DNA of 21,620 nucleotides from Deltaproteobacteria bacterium (GTDB lineage: Bacteria > Desulfobacterota > GWC2-55-46 > S146-70 > JAUXIU01): positions 1 to 21,620 of the forward strand of contig JAUXIU010000001.1 of NCBI GenBank assembly GCA_030620895.1. Reading direction: 5' to 3'. A program made the position numbers and the translations under genes. Below, in pieces: positions 1 through 7,214 of this stretch. The notes beneath the pieces are model-generated. The model did not search any database, was not told the DNA's origin, and saw nothing but the letters and a program-made list of their open reading frames with translations. Numbering within the stretch: position 1 is the first letter of the stretch; every line of letters starts with the position of its first letter.

Positions 1-89
1 ATCCTGATGCTCTTGCTAATCGCATCATTTCTAACAGCATGTATGTCTCAATCACTCTTGATGAAGTTTGCGTCCCTGAGAGGGGCTGA
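1..89 (+). CDS. Possible 3' end of a plus-strand gene (truncated by window edge), weakly IstB-like
   Basis: An open frame entering from the left edge (codons begin at base 3) ends at TGA 87-89 and gives 28 residues starting PDALANRIISNS. The string resembles the C-terminal tail of IS21-type IstB ATPases (the ADA..DRL..NA pattern), but this is recall from memory over a very short stretch. A second plus-strand frame is also open, to base 150, so openness alone proves little. If real, the gene is convergent with the UDP-glucuronate decarboxylase gene and could be the edge of an insertion sequence to the left. Coding status and family are both uncertain. Confidence 0.3.
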   Translation, partial: PDALANRIISNSMYVSITLDEVCVPERG

Positions 90-181
90 TTACACCGATT
101 TTTTAAAAGATTACACAGTTTTTAATCCCTTGATTTCTAAATGTTTTTAATCGGCTTAATCTGATTGTAATCTGTGTAATC
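88..181. repeat. Short-period inverted repeat region beside the UDP-glucuronate decarboxylase gene
   Basis: GATTACAC occurs at 88-95 and GATTACACAG at 109-118. The exact reverse complement CTGTGTAATC is at 172-181, with a related GATTGTAATC just before it. Read on the minus strand, units beginning GATTA recur about every 9-10 bases and are followed by the inverted form, so the block is a dyad of short tandem units. It lies between the possible plus-strand gene end and the stop codon at 269, where it could act as a two-way transcription end. The rest of 182-268 shows no gene or clear signal. Confidence 0.6.
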
Positions 182-268
182 ATTTCACTTAGAGAACGTA
201 TGGGCATTATTTCAATATTTGAACCACCTAACTCAATCTTTTCATGAACGAAACAAAATTTTTTAGAT

Positions 269-1207
269 TCATTTTGTCAGCCTCTTTTTGAAGTAATCTA
301 TAGTCCTAGCCAAACCATCCTCAATGCCCACACTGGGCCTCCAATCAAGTTCCTTTATTGCAAGTTCAATATCCGGCTGCCTTTGAACGGGGTCATCCTC
401 CGGCAGGGGCTTGTATACCAACTTGGATTTGCTGCCGGTTATATCCTTAATCCTGGTGGCAAGTTCAAGTATGGTAAACTCCTCGGGGTTGCCCAGATTT
501 AAGGGTCCTATAACTCCATCCTGTTCCATCATCTTAACTAAAGCATCCACAAGGTCATCTATATAGCAGAAAGAGCGTGTTTGACTTCCATCACCGTATA
601 CCGTAATATCCTTTCCCCCCAATGCCTGAACGATAAAGTTGCTTACAACCCTGCCGTCATCTTCAAGCATCCTTGGACCATATGTGTTGAATATCCTTAC
701 TACTCTTATATCTACATTATTCTGATTATGATATGAGAACATCAGCGTCTCGGCACACCGTTTCCCTTCATCATAACAGGCCCGTGGTCCGATGGGGTTT
801 ACATTCCCCCAGTAGTCTTCTCTCTGGGGATGAACCTGCGGGTCTCCATAAACCTCCGATGTTGAGGCCTGAAGTATCCTCGCCCTTACCCTCTTTGCAA
901 GGCCGAGCATATTTAATGTACCCATTATATTGGTCTTGATAGTCTTTACCGGATTATATTGATAATGAATTGGCGAAGCTGGGCATGCAAGGTTGTATAT
1001 CTGATCTACCTCCAGAAGGATAGGTTGCGTTATGTCGTGTCTTAGCAGTTCAAGGCCTCTGTCTCCCATAAGATGAACGATATTCTCCTTACGCCCAGTG
1101 AAGAAGTTATCCATACAGAGGACATCATGCCCATCATTTAAGAGCCGTTCACAGAGATGGGAACCTATAAACCCCGCCCCTCCTGTAACGAGTATACGTT
1201 TGTTCAT
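269..1207 (-). CDS. uxs: UDP-glucuronic acid decarboxylase (UDP-xylose synthase), SDR family
   Basis: Predicted to decarboxylate UDP-glucuronate to UDP-xylose in the cytosol for polysaccharide or lipopolysaccharide synthesis. The 312-residue protein has the NAD-binding glycine motif GGAGFIGS (G9, G12, G15), the family-typical [10 protein letters not shown] stretch near residue 74, the STSEVYGDP segment near 115-123, and the catalytic Y145-x3-K149 (YDEGK). Length matches bacterial short-form UXS. The ATG start is preceded by AAAGG a few bases upstream. It follows the DegT-family aminotransferase gene on the same strand, with a hairpin between them, which suggests a nucleotide-sugar function for the pair. 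The gene assignment is strong; UDP-glucuronate as the substrate rests on the family. Confidence 0.93.
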   Translation of the reverse strand: MNKRILVTGGAGFIGSHLCERLLNDGHDVLCMDNFFTGRKENIVHLMGDRGLELLRHDITQPILLEVDQIYNLACPASPIHYQYNPVKTIKTNIMGTLNMLGLAKRVRARILQASTSEVYGDPQVHPQREDYWGNVNPIGPRACYDEGKRCAETLMFSYHNQNNVDIRVVRIFNTYGPRMLEDDGRVVSNFIVQALGGKDITVYGDGSQTRSFCYIDDLVDALVKMMEQDGVIGPLNLGNPEEFTILELATRIKDITGSKSKLVYKPLPEDDPVQRQPDIELAIKELDWRPSVGIEDGLARTIDYFKKRLTK

Positions 1208-1234
1208 AATCCTTTGGTTATGACGTTATGTATG

Positions 1235-1265
1235 ATTTTCCTTAAACTTCCACTTTAAGGAAAAT
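1235..1265 (-). terminator. Hairpin just after the aminotransferase stop codon
   Basis: A perfect 12-base inverted repeat (1235-1246 with 1254-1265, ATTTTCCTTAAA and its complement) encloses a 7-base loop. It begins one base beyond the aminotransferase stop codon (1267-1269). On the minus strand there is no following T-run, so it may be a weak terminator or an mRNA 3'-end stabiliser, and not a canonical intrinsic terminator. The downstream gene starts only 27 bases later. Confidence 0.55.
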
Positions 1266-1266
1266 A

Positions 1267-2406
1267 TTAAGTGTAAAATTTGCCAATCTTTGAGACGACA
1301 TACCTCTGTTCAACTTCCGTAAGTTCAGGGTATATCGGCAGGGCTATAGTCTCCCTGGCGGCCTTCTCAGATACAGGAAAGTCTCCCCTCTTATAACCAA
1401 GCCCCTTAAAGCATCGTTGTAGGTGAAGTGGAACTGGATAATATATCTCAGTCCCAATACCCGATTTTGCAAGATGAGTCCTCAAGGCGTCTCTCCTTTC
1501 AACCCTCACCACATATTGATTGAAAACGGAAAGATTATGTGGATATACCCTTGGAATTGAGACTGTACCTAAAAGTCCTGATTCCTTGAATAGTTGATTG
1601 TATCTCCTGGCATTAGCTATTCTCCGTTTCTCCCATTTGGCAAGATACTTAAGTTTTATCCTCAAAATTGCCGCCTGTATCTCATCTAACCTGCTATTTA
1701 TCCCTACATACTTGTGATAATACTTTGACTTGCTGCCATGAACCCTCAACACCTTCATCCTCTCTTCAAGTTCCTTGCTTTGAACTAGAACCATTCCACC
1801 GTCGCCAAATCCACCAAGATTCTTCGACGGATAAAAGGAAAGGCATCCGGCATCTCCCATTGAACCCGCTTTTTTACCTTTATATTCAGCCCCTATGGCC
1901 TGTGCCGCATCCTCTACTACCCTTAATCCATACCTTCGGGCAATAGACAATATCGGTTCCATATCGGCACATTGACCAAAGAGGTGGACCGGGATTATAG
2001 CTTTGAGGGTTGAAAGATGAGATTTGCGGTTTGAGATTTTTCTAATATGATGCTCAAGTCCGTTTGGATCTATATTGTATGTTTCAGGTTCTATATCAAT
2101 AAAGATAGGGGTTGCCCCAAGCCTGACAATAGAGCTTACGGTAGCGAAGAATGTATAAGGTATTGTTATAACCCTGTCCCCGGGTCCAACGCCGATGGCC
2201 ATAAGTGAGAGAAGGATAGCATCCGATCCTGATGCAACACCAACAGCATACCTGGCATTGCAGTAATCTGCTATCTCCTCTTCGAGCTTCCTGACGTTCT
2301 CTCCAAGGATAAAGGATTGTGCATCACAGACATTCTGTATCCCTTTAAGCAGATCATCTCTTATAAATTGATATTGTGGCCTGAGATCTAAGAGTTTAAC
2401 CTTCAA
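1267..2406 (-). CDS. DegT/DnrJ/EryC1/StrS family sugar aminotransferase (PLP-dependent)
   Basis: A 379-residue PLP-dependent enzyme of the family that aminates keto-sugars bound to nucleotides. The Schiff-base lysine is K195 in SFYPSKNLGG. The cofactor-binding D166-A-A-Q169 is present, and the GSDA motif sits near residue 60. The start codon is TTG (2404-2406), supported by a good ribosome-binding sequence, AAGGTGAG at 2412-2419, five bases upstream; no ATG fits. It precedes the UDP-glucuronate decarboxylase gene, so a role in making an amino sugar for surface glycans is likely. The exact substrate cannot be read from sequence. Confidence 0.9.
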   Translation of the reverse strand: MKVKLLDLRPQYQFIRDDLLKGIQNVCDAQSFILGENVRKLEEEIADYCNARYAVGVASGSDAILLSLMAIGVGPGDRVITIPYTFFATVSSIVRLGATPIFIDIEPETYNIDPNGLEHHIRKISNRKSHLSTLKAIIPVHLFGQCADMEPILSIARRYGLRVVEDAAQAIGAEYKGKKAGSMGDAGCLSFYPSKNLGGFGDGGMVLVQSKELEERMKVLRVHGSKSKYYHKYVGINSRLDEIQAAILRIKLKYLAKWEKRRIANARRYNQLFKESGLLGTVSIPRVYPHNLSVFNQYVVRVERRDALRTHLAKSGIGTEIYYPVPLHLQRCFKGLGYKRGDFPVSEKAARETIALPIYPELTEVEQRYVVSKIGKFYT

Positions 2407-2430
2407 TAAAACTCACCTTAAATACCGTAA

Positions 2431-2527
2431 TGCGTCGTGTGCAATGCAAAATTCTACAAGCTCCTTTGATTCAAGCCCCAGGCTCCAGGTATTTTCCTTT
2501 CCGCCCTGCAACTTTTAGCTTTGAGCC
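2431..2527. repeat. Degenerate heptamer-like repeat spacer after nusB
   Basis: The spacer between nusB and the aminotransferase gene contains loosely 7-base-spaced units such as CCAGGCTCCAGG near 2480-2492 and TTAGCTTTGAGCCTT near 2514-2528. GGCTC in the first half is answered by GAGCC in the second. The repeat abuts the nusB stop codon. Units are very degenerate and differ in sequence from the CGTG-type elements elsewhere in the window. Confidence 0.4.
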
Positions 2528-2944
2528 TTAAACCTGTTTTAGGCCTGCTTTATGTGCAACTCTATCGAGTATACCGTTAACAAACGCACCTGAATCCTCT
2601 GAACCGAACCTCTTTGCCAATTCAATGGATTCATTTATTATCACCTTATATGGCGTCCCCGTGGACAGGCGCAGCTCAAACATTGCCAGCCTTAAGATAT
2701 TTTTGTCTACTACAGCCATCCTACTAATCGACCAATTCTCTGAAAACTCTTCTATCAGCCTGTCTATTTCATTAATATTATCCCTGATCCCCCTCACAAG
2801 GGACTCGTAAAACTCCTTCCCACTATTGTTTATCTCCAACCCATCCTTAACTTTTTCTATTATTTTATTGATATCCCCGCCCATCATATCCAGCTTATAT
2901 AGTGTCTGCAGGGCCGCCTCTCTGGCTTTACTCCTGGTCCTCAA
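2528..2944 (-). CDS. nusB: Transcription antitermination factor NusB
   Basis: NusB binds boxA RNA together with NusE (S10) in rRNA antitermination complexes. The 138-residue length is normal. The N-terminal RTRSKAREAALQTLYKLD segment, the central ENWSISRMAVVDKNILRLA motif and the C-terminal INESIELAKRFGSEDSGAFVNGILD blocks are characteristic. The start is TTG (2942-2944), three bases after ribH begins its stop codon; homologs begin at this same arginine-rich segment, so a later start is unlikely. The ribH-nusB pairing is common in bacteria, and the two are very probably one transcript. Confidence 0.95.
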   Translation of the reverse strand: MRTRSKAREAALQTLYKLDMMGGDINKIIEKVKDGLEINNSGKEFYESLVRGIRDNINEIDRLIEEFSENWSISRMAVVDKNILRLAMFELRLSTGTPYKVIINESIELAKRFGSEDSGAFVNGILDRVAHKAGLKQV

Positions 2945-2946
2945 CC

Positions 2947-3426
2947 TTATACACCTTTCTTACCGATAGTCCTCAAAAGGTTTGCCATCTCTATAGCCGT
3001 AAGAGCCGCATCCCTGCCTTTGGTCCCCAACTTGATTCCAGCTCTTTCTATGGCCTGCTCAATGTTATCGGCCGTAATAATGCCGAAAGCAACGGGCAGT
3101 TCTTCGTCAAGTGATACCTTTGCGATCCCCTTTGCCGCCTCACTCGCAATATATTCGAAGTGCGGTGTAGTACCGCGTATTATCGCCCCAAGGCATATAA
3201 TGGCATCATATTTACCGCTCCTTGCCATAACCTTTGCTATCAGAGGCATTTCGAATGAACCGGGGAGCATAATAAGATCAATATCCTTCTCGCTGGCACC
3301 GCTCCTTGTAAGTACATCCAGGGCACTCTCTTTCAATCTGGTACTTATAAATTCATTAAATCTGCTTACAAGGAGTGCAAACTTCAGCCCCTTTGCAGAT
3401 AAAACTCCTTCTAATAGATTGGCCAT
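2947..3426 (-). CDS. ribH: 6,7-dimethyl-8-ribityllumazine synthase (riboflavin synthase beta)
   Basis: Condenses 5-amino-6-ribitylaminouracil with 3,4-dihydroxy-2-butanone 4-phosphate, the penultimate riboflavin step, usually as a hollow 60-mer or smaller assembly. The protein is 159 residues with the start at 3424-3426 (MANLLEGVL), preceded by GGGAGG. An upstream in-frame extension runs into repeat DNA and is rejected. Visible motifs are LPGSFEMP near 54-61, [13 protein letters not shown] with the proton-transfer histidine at 89, and the C-terminal [18 protein letters not shown]. It lies between ribBA and nusB and is separated from ribBA by a repeat-bearing gap. Confidence 0.96.
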   Translation of the reverse strand: MANLLEGVLSAKGLKFALLVSRFNEFISTRLKESALDVLTRSGASEKDIDLIMLPGSFEMPLIAKVMARSGKYDAIICLGAIIRGTTPHFEYIASEAAKGIAKVSLDEELPVAFGIITADNIEQAIERAGIKLGTKGRDAALTAIEMANLLRTIGKKGV

Positions 3427-3453
3427 ATAACCTCCCTTCTTTAGTAACGCAGT

Positions 3454-3468
3454 GGGGGATAGTCCCCC
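3454..3468. other. Small GC hairpin in the ribH leader
   Basis: GGGGGA (3454-3459) and TCCCCC (3463-3468) form a perfect six-base-pair stem with a three-base loop, 27 bases upstream of the ribH start codon. It sits between the heptamer element and the ribosome-binding site. No T-run follows on the minus strand. A translational or attenuation role is possible but not shown. Confidence 0.4.
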
Positions 3469-3470
3469 CT

Positions 3471-3575
3471 GGTCGTGAATCGTGTATCGTGTATCGTAAA
3501 TCGAACCACGAACCACGAATCACGAACGACGGTTTTTTTATTCGCCAATATTCAATAATTTAAGTATGATACTTA
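3471..3575. repeat. CGTG-type heptad dyad element, copy 1 (upstream of ribH)
   Basis: Eight consecutive 7-base units cover 3471-3526 without a phase slip. Read on the minus strand they are TTCGTGR-type units (3506-3526), a central TTCGATT (3499-3505), then YACGATA-type units (3471-3498). The two halves are approximately reverse complements about TCGA. Outside the array is a conserved flank, CGACGG followed by T7 and ATTCG (3527-3544), then CAATATTCAAT at 3546-3556, shared almost exactly with copy 4. A perfect palindrome TAAGTAT-g-ATACTTA follows at 3561-3575. Confidence 0.85.
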
Positions 3576-3593
3576 GAAATATCCTATAAGCCC

Positions 3594-4814
3594 CTATTTT
3601 TGCTTCGTATTCAGGTTGGATATCATATGACCCATCTTTTCTTTCTTTATCCTCAGGTACTCCGCGTTTTTTATATGAGCCCTGACTTCTATCGGAACCC
3701 TCTCAACCACATCCAGGCCATATCCCTCAAGCCCAACTATCTTTCTTGGATTATTGGTTATCAGGCGCATCTTCTTCACACCAAGGTCCAGGAGGATCTG
3801 AGCCCCTATCCCATAATCCCTCAGGTCAGCCTTAAAGCCTAGTTTCTCATTTGCCTCAACGGTATCGAAGCCTTGATCCTGCAGTTCATAGGCCCTAAGT
3901 TTGTTTCCGAGACCTATACCCCTTCCTTCCTGATGCATATAGAGGAGTATACCCTTTTCTACCTTCTCTATCATGCGCATTGCGCCTCTTAACTGGTCGC
4001 CACAATCGCATCTTTCCGAACCGAGGACATCCCCTGTCAGACACTCTGAGTGTACCCTAACCAATACGGGTTCATCGGGGCCTATCTCACCCTTAACCAG
4101 CGCAAGATGTTCATGTGTATCTACATCATTTTTATATGCAATAGCGGTAAATTCCCCACCATATCTTGTAGGTAAAGATACCTCGGCTATCCTCTGTACG
4201 AGCCGGTCCTTCTTAAGCCTATATTCTATAATATCGGCTATCGTTACTATCCTCAAGCCATGGGTCTTGGCCATAGCCTCAAGATCGGGTATCCTTGCCA
4301 TAGTCCCATCGTCTTTCATTATCTCACATATAACCCCTACAGGCTTGAGCCCTGCAAGTCTCGTAAGGTCTACCGAACCCTCTGTCTGGCCTGTCCTGAC
4401 TAGAACACCGCCCTTACAGGCCCTGAGTGGGAATATATGACCAGGTCTTACAAGGTCATCCGGTCTTGTATTATCGTCTATAGCAGTGAGTATTGTCCTT
4501 GCCCTGTCCGCCGCGGATATCCCTGTTGTTATATCCCTTCTGGCATCTATTGATACGGTAAAGGCCGTCCTATATAACGATGTATTCTCTTCAACCATCG
4601 GGGGCAGGTTTAGTTCATCTGCCCTCTCATTTGTAAGTGCTAGGCAGATAAGACCTCTTGCATGCCTGGCCATGAAATTTATAGCCTCAGGCGTAACTTT
4701 CTCGGCAGCAATGCAGAGGTCACCCTCATTCTCCCTGTCCTCATCATCGACAATGATTACCATCCTGCCTTCCTTTATATCCTTAAGTGCGTCTTCAATC
4801 CTCTCAATAGACAT
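3594..4814 (-). CDS. ribBA: Bifunctional 3,4-dihydroxy-2-butanone 4-phosphate synthase / GTP cyclohydrolase II
   Basis: Catalyses both entry reactions of riboflavin synthesis: ribulose 5-phosphate to the four-carbon phosphate, and GTP ring opening. The N-terminal RibB half (about residues 1-200) shows DDEDRENEGD and HARGLICLAL. The C-terminal RibA half (about 205-400) shows the zinc ligands in CLTGDVLGSERCDCGDQL (broken here as C-x10-C-x-C), then HQEGRGIGL and GLGNKLRAYELQDQG. The start is taken as ATG 4812-4814 (MSIERIED), with GGGAG about eight bases upstream; a TTG five codons earlier has less support. The protein is about 406 residues, full length for the fusion. It lies between ribE and ribH, with repeat elements on both sides. 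Confidence 0.95.
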   Translation of the reverse strand: MSIERIEDALKDIKEGRMVIIVDDEDRENEGDLCIAAEKVTPEAINFMARHARGLICLALTNERADELNLPPMVEENTSLYRTAFTVSIDARRDITTGISAADRARTILTAIDDNTRPDDLVRPGHIFPLRACKGGVLVRTGQTEGSVDLTRLAGLKPVGVICEIMKDDGTMARIPDLEAMAKTHGLRIVTIADIIEYRLKKDRLVQRIAEVSLPTRYGGEFTAIAYKNDVDTHEHLALVKGEIGPDEPVLVRVHSECLTGDVLGSERCDCGDQLRGAMRMIEKVEKGILLYMHQEGRGIGLGNKLRAYELQDQGFDTVEANEKLGFKADLRDYGIGAQILLDLGVKKMRLITNNPRKIVGLEGYGLDVVERVPIEVRAHIKNAEYLRIKKEKMGHMISNLNTKQK

Positions 4815-4841
4815 CGCTGTATCTCCCAATCTTTGAGTTAC

Positions 4842-4916
4842 AAAAAACCGTCGTTCGTGATTCGTGGTTAGTGATTCGATTCACTATTCACGATACACGA
4901 ACTACGAACCACGCAA
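4842..4916. repeat. CGTG-type heptad dyad element, copy 2 (between ribE and ribBA)
   Basis: Read on the plus strand this is AAAAAACCGTCG (4842-4853), then 7-base units from 4854 to 4916: TTCGTGR-type, a central TTCGATT at 4875-4881, then CACKATW- and YACGAAC-type units. Phase is kept throughout. The first 28 bases match the reverse complement of copy 1 exactly, including six of its seven A/T-run bases. On the minus strand it reads as an imperfect hairpin ending in CGACGG and TTTTTT, so in the direction of transcription it resembles an intrinsic terminator or attenuator between ribE and ribBA. Confidence 0.85.
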
Positions 4917-4922
4917 TACCCT

Positions 4923-5561
4923 CTACTTAAAACCATGCTCCATCAAGAACTCTTCTGTAACCTTTCCGCCTTTATATGACCCTAGAAACCTCTCCACATA
5001 TTTAGCGATAATATCGGTCTCTATATTAAGCCTGTCACCAGGGCCTTTAAATGAGAGAGTAGTATTGTTTAATGTATGAGGAATAAGCACAACCCTGAAT
5101 TTATCTTTAAATGTCTCTGCAATCGTAAGGCTTATGCCGTCTATGGCTACAGAACCTTTCTTAACTATCTGCCCCATGACCTCTGGGGGTGGCAGCACCT
5201 CTAACTCTGCATTGCCTCCTTCAACTTCCTTCTTTCTTATAATACCATCACCGTCTATATGACCAGTTACTATATGACCACCCATTGGTGTAGAAGGGGT
5301 CAATGACCATTCCAGATTTACCTTGGAGTCGATTTTGAGTTCGCCTATTGTAGTTAGATTGATTGTTTCTTTTGATATATCTGCGGTGAACGAATCTTTA
5401 TCGTGTTTGACAACCGTCAAACAGACACCATCCACTGCGATGCTGTCTCCGGTATTTATATCTTTAGATCCCGGCTCTATTTCAACAACAATTCTACCAG
5501 ATTCACCTTTTTTTTCAATAACCTTTATCTTACCAAAAGCCTGTATGATACCTGTAAACAC
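4923..5561 (-). CDS. ribE: Riboflavin synthase alpha subunit
   Basis: Dismutates two 6,7-dimethyl-8-ribityllumazine molecules to riboflavin. The 212-residue protein starts MFTGII and shows the two homologous lumazine-binding barrels: the first has DSIAVDGVCLTV near residues 39-50, and the second has GSVAIDGISLTIAE near 136-149. MGGHIVTGHIDG lies between them. The start is GTG at 5559-5561, overlapping the ribD stop codon by one base (TAGTG), with GGAGG about ten bases upstream inside ribD. Tight coupling to ribD indicates translation from the same mRNA. The symbol ribE (ribC in some genomes) follows common usage. Confidence 0.95.
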   Translation of the reverse strand: MFTGIIQAFGKIKVIEKKGESGRIVVEIEPGSKDINTGDSIAVDGVCLTVVKHDKDSFTADISKETINLTTIGELKIDSKVNLEWSLTPSTPMGGHIVTGHIDGDGIIRKKEVEGGNAELEVLPPPEVMGQIVKKGSVAIDGISLTIAETFKDKFRVVLIPHTLNNTTLSFKGPGDRLNIETDIIAKYVERFLGSYKGGKVTEEFLMEHGFK

Positions 5562-6637
5562 TACCGGTAACCCTCCACCATAATGTCCCTATCAAAACCC
5601 CTTACGCTGACATCCCTCAATTCAAGGCTATCCTTTAAGCTCCTTATGCCAAGCTCACCGACCATAGGCATGCCTTCTTCACCAATTATCCTCGGTGCAT
5701 AGAAGAAGCAAAACTTGTCAACAATCTTCTCCTTTATAAATGAAGCAGCCAGCCTCGAACCACCTTCTATCAAAAGACTGGTTATTTCCATCTCTCCCAT
5801 GATGGCAATAAGTCTCTTTAGATTAACACCACCCCCTGCCGATGGTATCTTCAGGACCATCGCTCCCCTCTCCTCAGCCATTCTCATCTTTTTGGAATCT
5901 GCCTTCCTCGTAGTTGCTACTATCAGCCGTCCACCTTTTGCAGTGAAGACCTTTGCATCAAGTGGTATTTTCAGGTCACTATCAACAACGAACCTTATCG
6001 GATCTTTTCCTGTAACATGCCTCGTTGTAAGCTCAGGATTGTCCCTCAACACTGTACCTATACCAACCATAATCGCATCAGCCCTGCTCCTCATTCTATG
6101 TACATGTCTTCTTGCAGGCTCACTCGTTATCCATCTGGATTCGCCTCCTAAAGTGGCAATCTTACCATCAAGCGTTGCAGCTAGTTTCAGGGTAATGAAA
6201 GGAAGTTTAGACCTTATATACTTATTATAGGCCTCATTTATCTTTATACAATCATCTTCCAATAGACCGGTCTTTACGTCCACTCCGGCCTTCCTTAATG
6301 ACCTGATCCCCTTCCCCGCCATAAGGGGGTTAGGGTCCTTCGTGCCTATAAAGACCCTCTTTATACCTGCTTTGATAATTGCATCTGTACATGGCGGGGT
6401 CCTACCAGTATGTCTGCATGGCTCAAGGGTCACATACATCTCTGCACTATCCGCATCTCCACCTGCCTCTTTCAATGCTTCTATTTCGGCATGTGGAAGA
6501 CCCGCCTTCTTATGGTACCCCCTCCCTATAACTCTATCTTCTTTTATAACAATGGCACCAACAGCAGGATTTGGACTCGTCCTTCCCAACCCCTTTCTGG
6601 CCAGCTTAAGTGCCATCTTCATATACTTGGTTTCCAT
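5561..6637 (-). CDS. ribD: Bifunctional diaminohydroxyphosphoribosylaminopyrimidine deaminase / 5-amino-6-(5-phosphoribosylamino)uracil reductase
   Basis: Carries out deamination and then NADPH-dependent reduction, steps two and three of riboflavin synthesis. In the 358-residue protein the deaminase half has the zinc site H49-A-E51 and C74/C83 (TLEPCRHTGRTPPC). The reductase half begins near residue 145 (PFITLKLAATLDGKIA) and contains DAIMVGIGTVLRDNP and SLLIEGGSRLAASF. The ATG start (6635-6637) has no clear ribosome-binding site; MKMALK five codons later is an alternative. The preceding 46-base gap to nrdR is short and repeat-like. No FMN riboswitch fits in that gap. Confidence 0.95.
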   Translation of the reverse strand: METKYMKMALKLARKGLGRTSPNPAVGAIVIKEDRVIGRGYHKKAGLPHAEIEALKEAGGDADSAEMYVTLEPCRHTGRTPPCTDAIIKAGIKRVFIGTKDPNPLMAGKGIRSLRKAGVDVKTGLLEDDCIKINEAYNKYIRSKLPFITLKLAATLDGKIATLGGESRWITSEPARRHVHRMRSRADAIMVGIGTVLRDNPELTTRHVTGKDPIRFVVDSDLKIPLDAKVFTAKGGRLIVATTRKADSKKMRMAEERGAMVLKIPSAGGGVNLKRLIAIMGEMEITSLLIEGGSRLAASFIKEKIVDKFCFFYAPRIIGEEGMPMVGELGIRSLKDSLELRDVSVRGFDRDIMVEGYR

Positions 6638-6640
6638 TTA

Positions 6641-6680
6641 GTCGTGCGATATGCATGACGCGTGGCGCGCAATGCCCAAC
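6641..6680. repeat. Short GC-rich degenerate repeat between nrdR and ribD
   Basis: This 46-base gap has several CGCG/GCAT-type words (GTCGTGCG, GCATGACGCG, GCGCGCAATGC) at roughly 7-base spacing, similar in style to the other degenerate spacers here. It is too short to prove periodicity. Confidence 0.25.
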
Positions 6681-6683
6681 ACC

Positions 6684-7163
6684 CTATTTTTTCCTTTTCA
6701 AACCATGATTCTTGGCCTCTAAAAGGTCTTTAAGTTCACTCATAAATTCGTTTATATCTCTGAACTCTCTGTAAACAGAGGCAAACCTTACATAAGCAAC
6801 CTCATCTAACTTCTTTAACTCTTCCATAACCGCCTCACCAATTACAGAGCTATATATCTCACGCTCACCTCCATCGATAAATTTCCTCTCGAGCCTATCC
6901 ACGACTTCTTCTATAGAGTCAACACCTACAGGTCTTTTCTCACACGCCTTGAGCATGCCATTAAAGACCCTTGTCCTATCAAACTGCTGTCTGCTGCCAT
7001 CCTTCTTTATTACAAGCGGCATCGTCTCTTCCACTCGCTCATAGGTGGTAAATCTTTTATCGCATTTCAGACACTCTCTTCTACGGCGTGTAACATCGCC
7101 GTGCTGGGATAGCCTTGAGTCGATAACCTTGTCTTCTAGATGGCCACAGAAAGGACACTTCAT
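6684..7163 (-). CDS. nrdR: Transcriptional repressor NrdR
   Basis: NrdR is the nucleotide-sensing repressor of ribonucleotide reductase operons. The chosen start, ATG 7161-7163 (MKCPFCGH), gives 159 residues, the family's usual length, and places the zinc ribbon at C3, C6, C31 and C34. An ATP-cone domain follows ([25 protein letters not shown] is its opening, about residues 49-73), then [34 protein letters not shown]. The longer frame from TTG at 7199 adds 12 residues not seen in homologs. No Shine-Dalgarno sequence precedes the ATG, and a promoter-like pair lies directly upstream. It sits between glyA and ribD; nrdR beside rib genes and nusB is a common arrangement. Confidence 0.95.
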   Translation of the reverse strand: MKCPFCGHLEDKVIDSRLSQHGDVTRRRRECLKCDKRFTTYERVEETMPLVIKKDGSRQQFDRTRVFNGMLKACEKRPVGVDSIEEVVDRLERKFIDGGEREIYSSVIGEAVMEELKKLDEVAYVRFASVYREFRDINEFMSELKDLLEAKNHGLKRKK

Positions 7164-7170
7164 GGGAAGG

Positions 7171-7199
7171 ATAATGCCATAGGAAGGTATAAATGACAA
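7171..7199 (-). promoter_or_regulatory. Candidate sigma70-type promoter for nrdR
   Basis: On the minus strand TTGTCA (7194-7199) and CATTAT (7171-7176) are separated by 17 bases, each matching consensus at five positions. The expected transcription start would fall at about 7163-7165, on or next to the nrdR ATG, which implies a leaderless or nearly leaderless message. This is prediction from motif spacing only. Confidence 0.45.
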
Positions 7200-7214
7200 G
7201 GGTTTTAACAGGAT

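Noticed and set aside
1..150. 49-codon plus-strand frame with a lipobox-like LTAC
   Set aside because: It runs into the inverted repeat region, and the other frame ending at 89 has a more protein-like composition; no start is in view.
3427..3516. Longer N-terminus for ribH (30 extra residues)
   Set aside because: The extension is translated heptad repeat and hairpin DNA; the strong GGGAGG site and homologs support the start at 3426.
6638..6683. FMN riboswitch upstream of ribD
   Set aside because: The gap is only 46 bases, too short for the roughly 120-base aptamer, and none of its conserved blocks are visible.
7164..7199. TTG start giving nrdR 12 extra residues
   Set aside because: The zinc-ribbon MKCPFC start is at the N-terminus in the family, and the extension overlaps promoter-like sequence.
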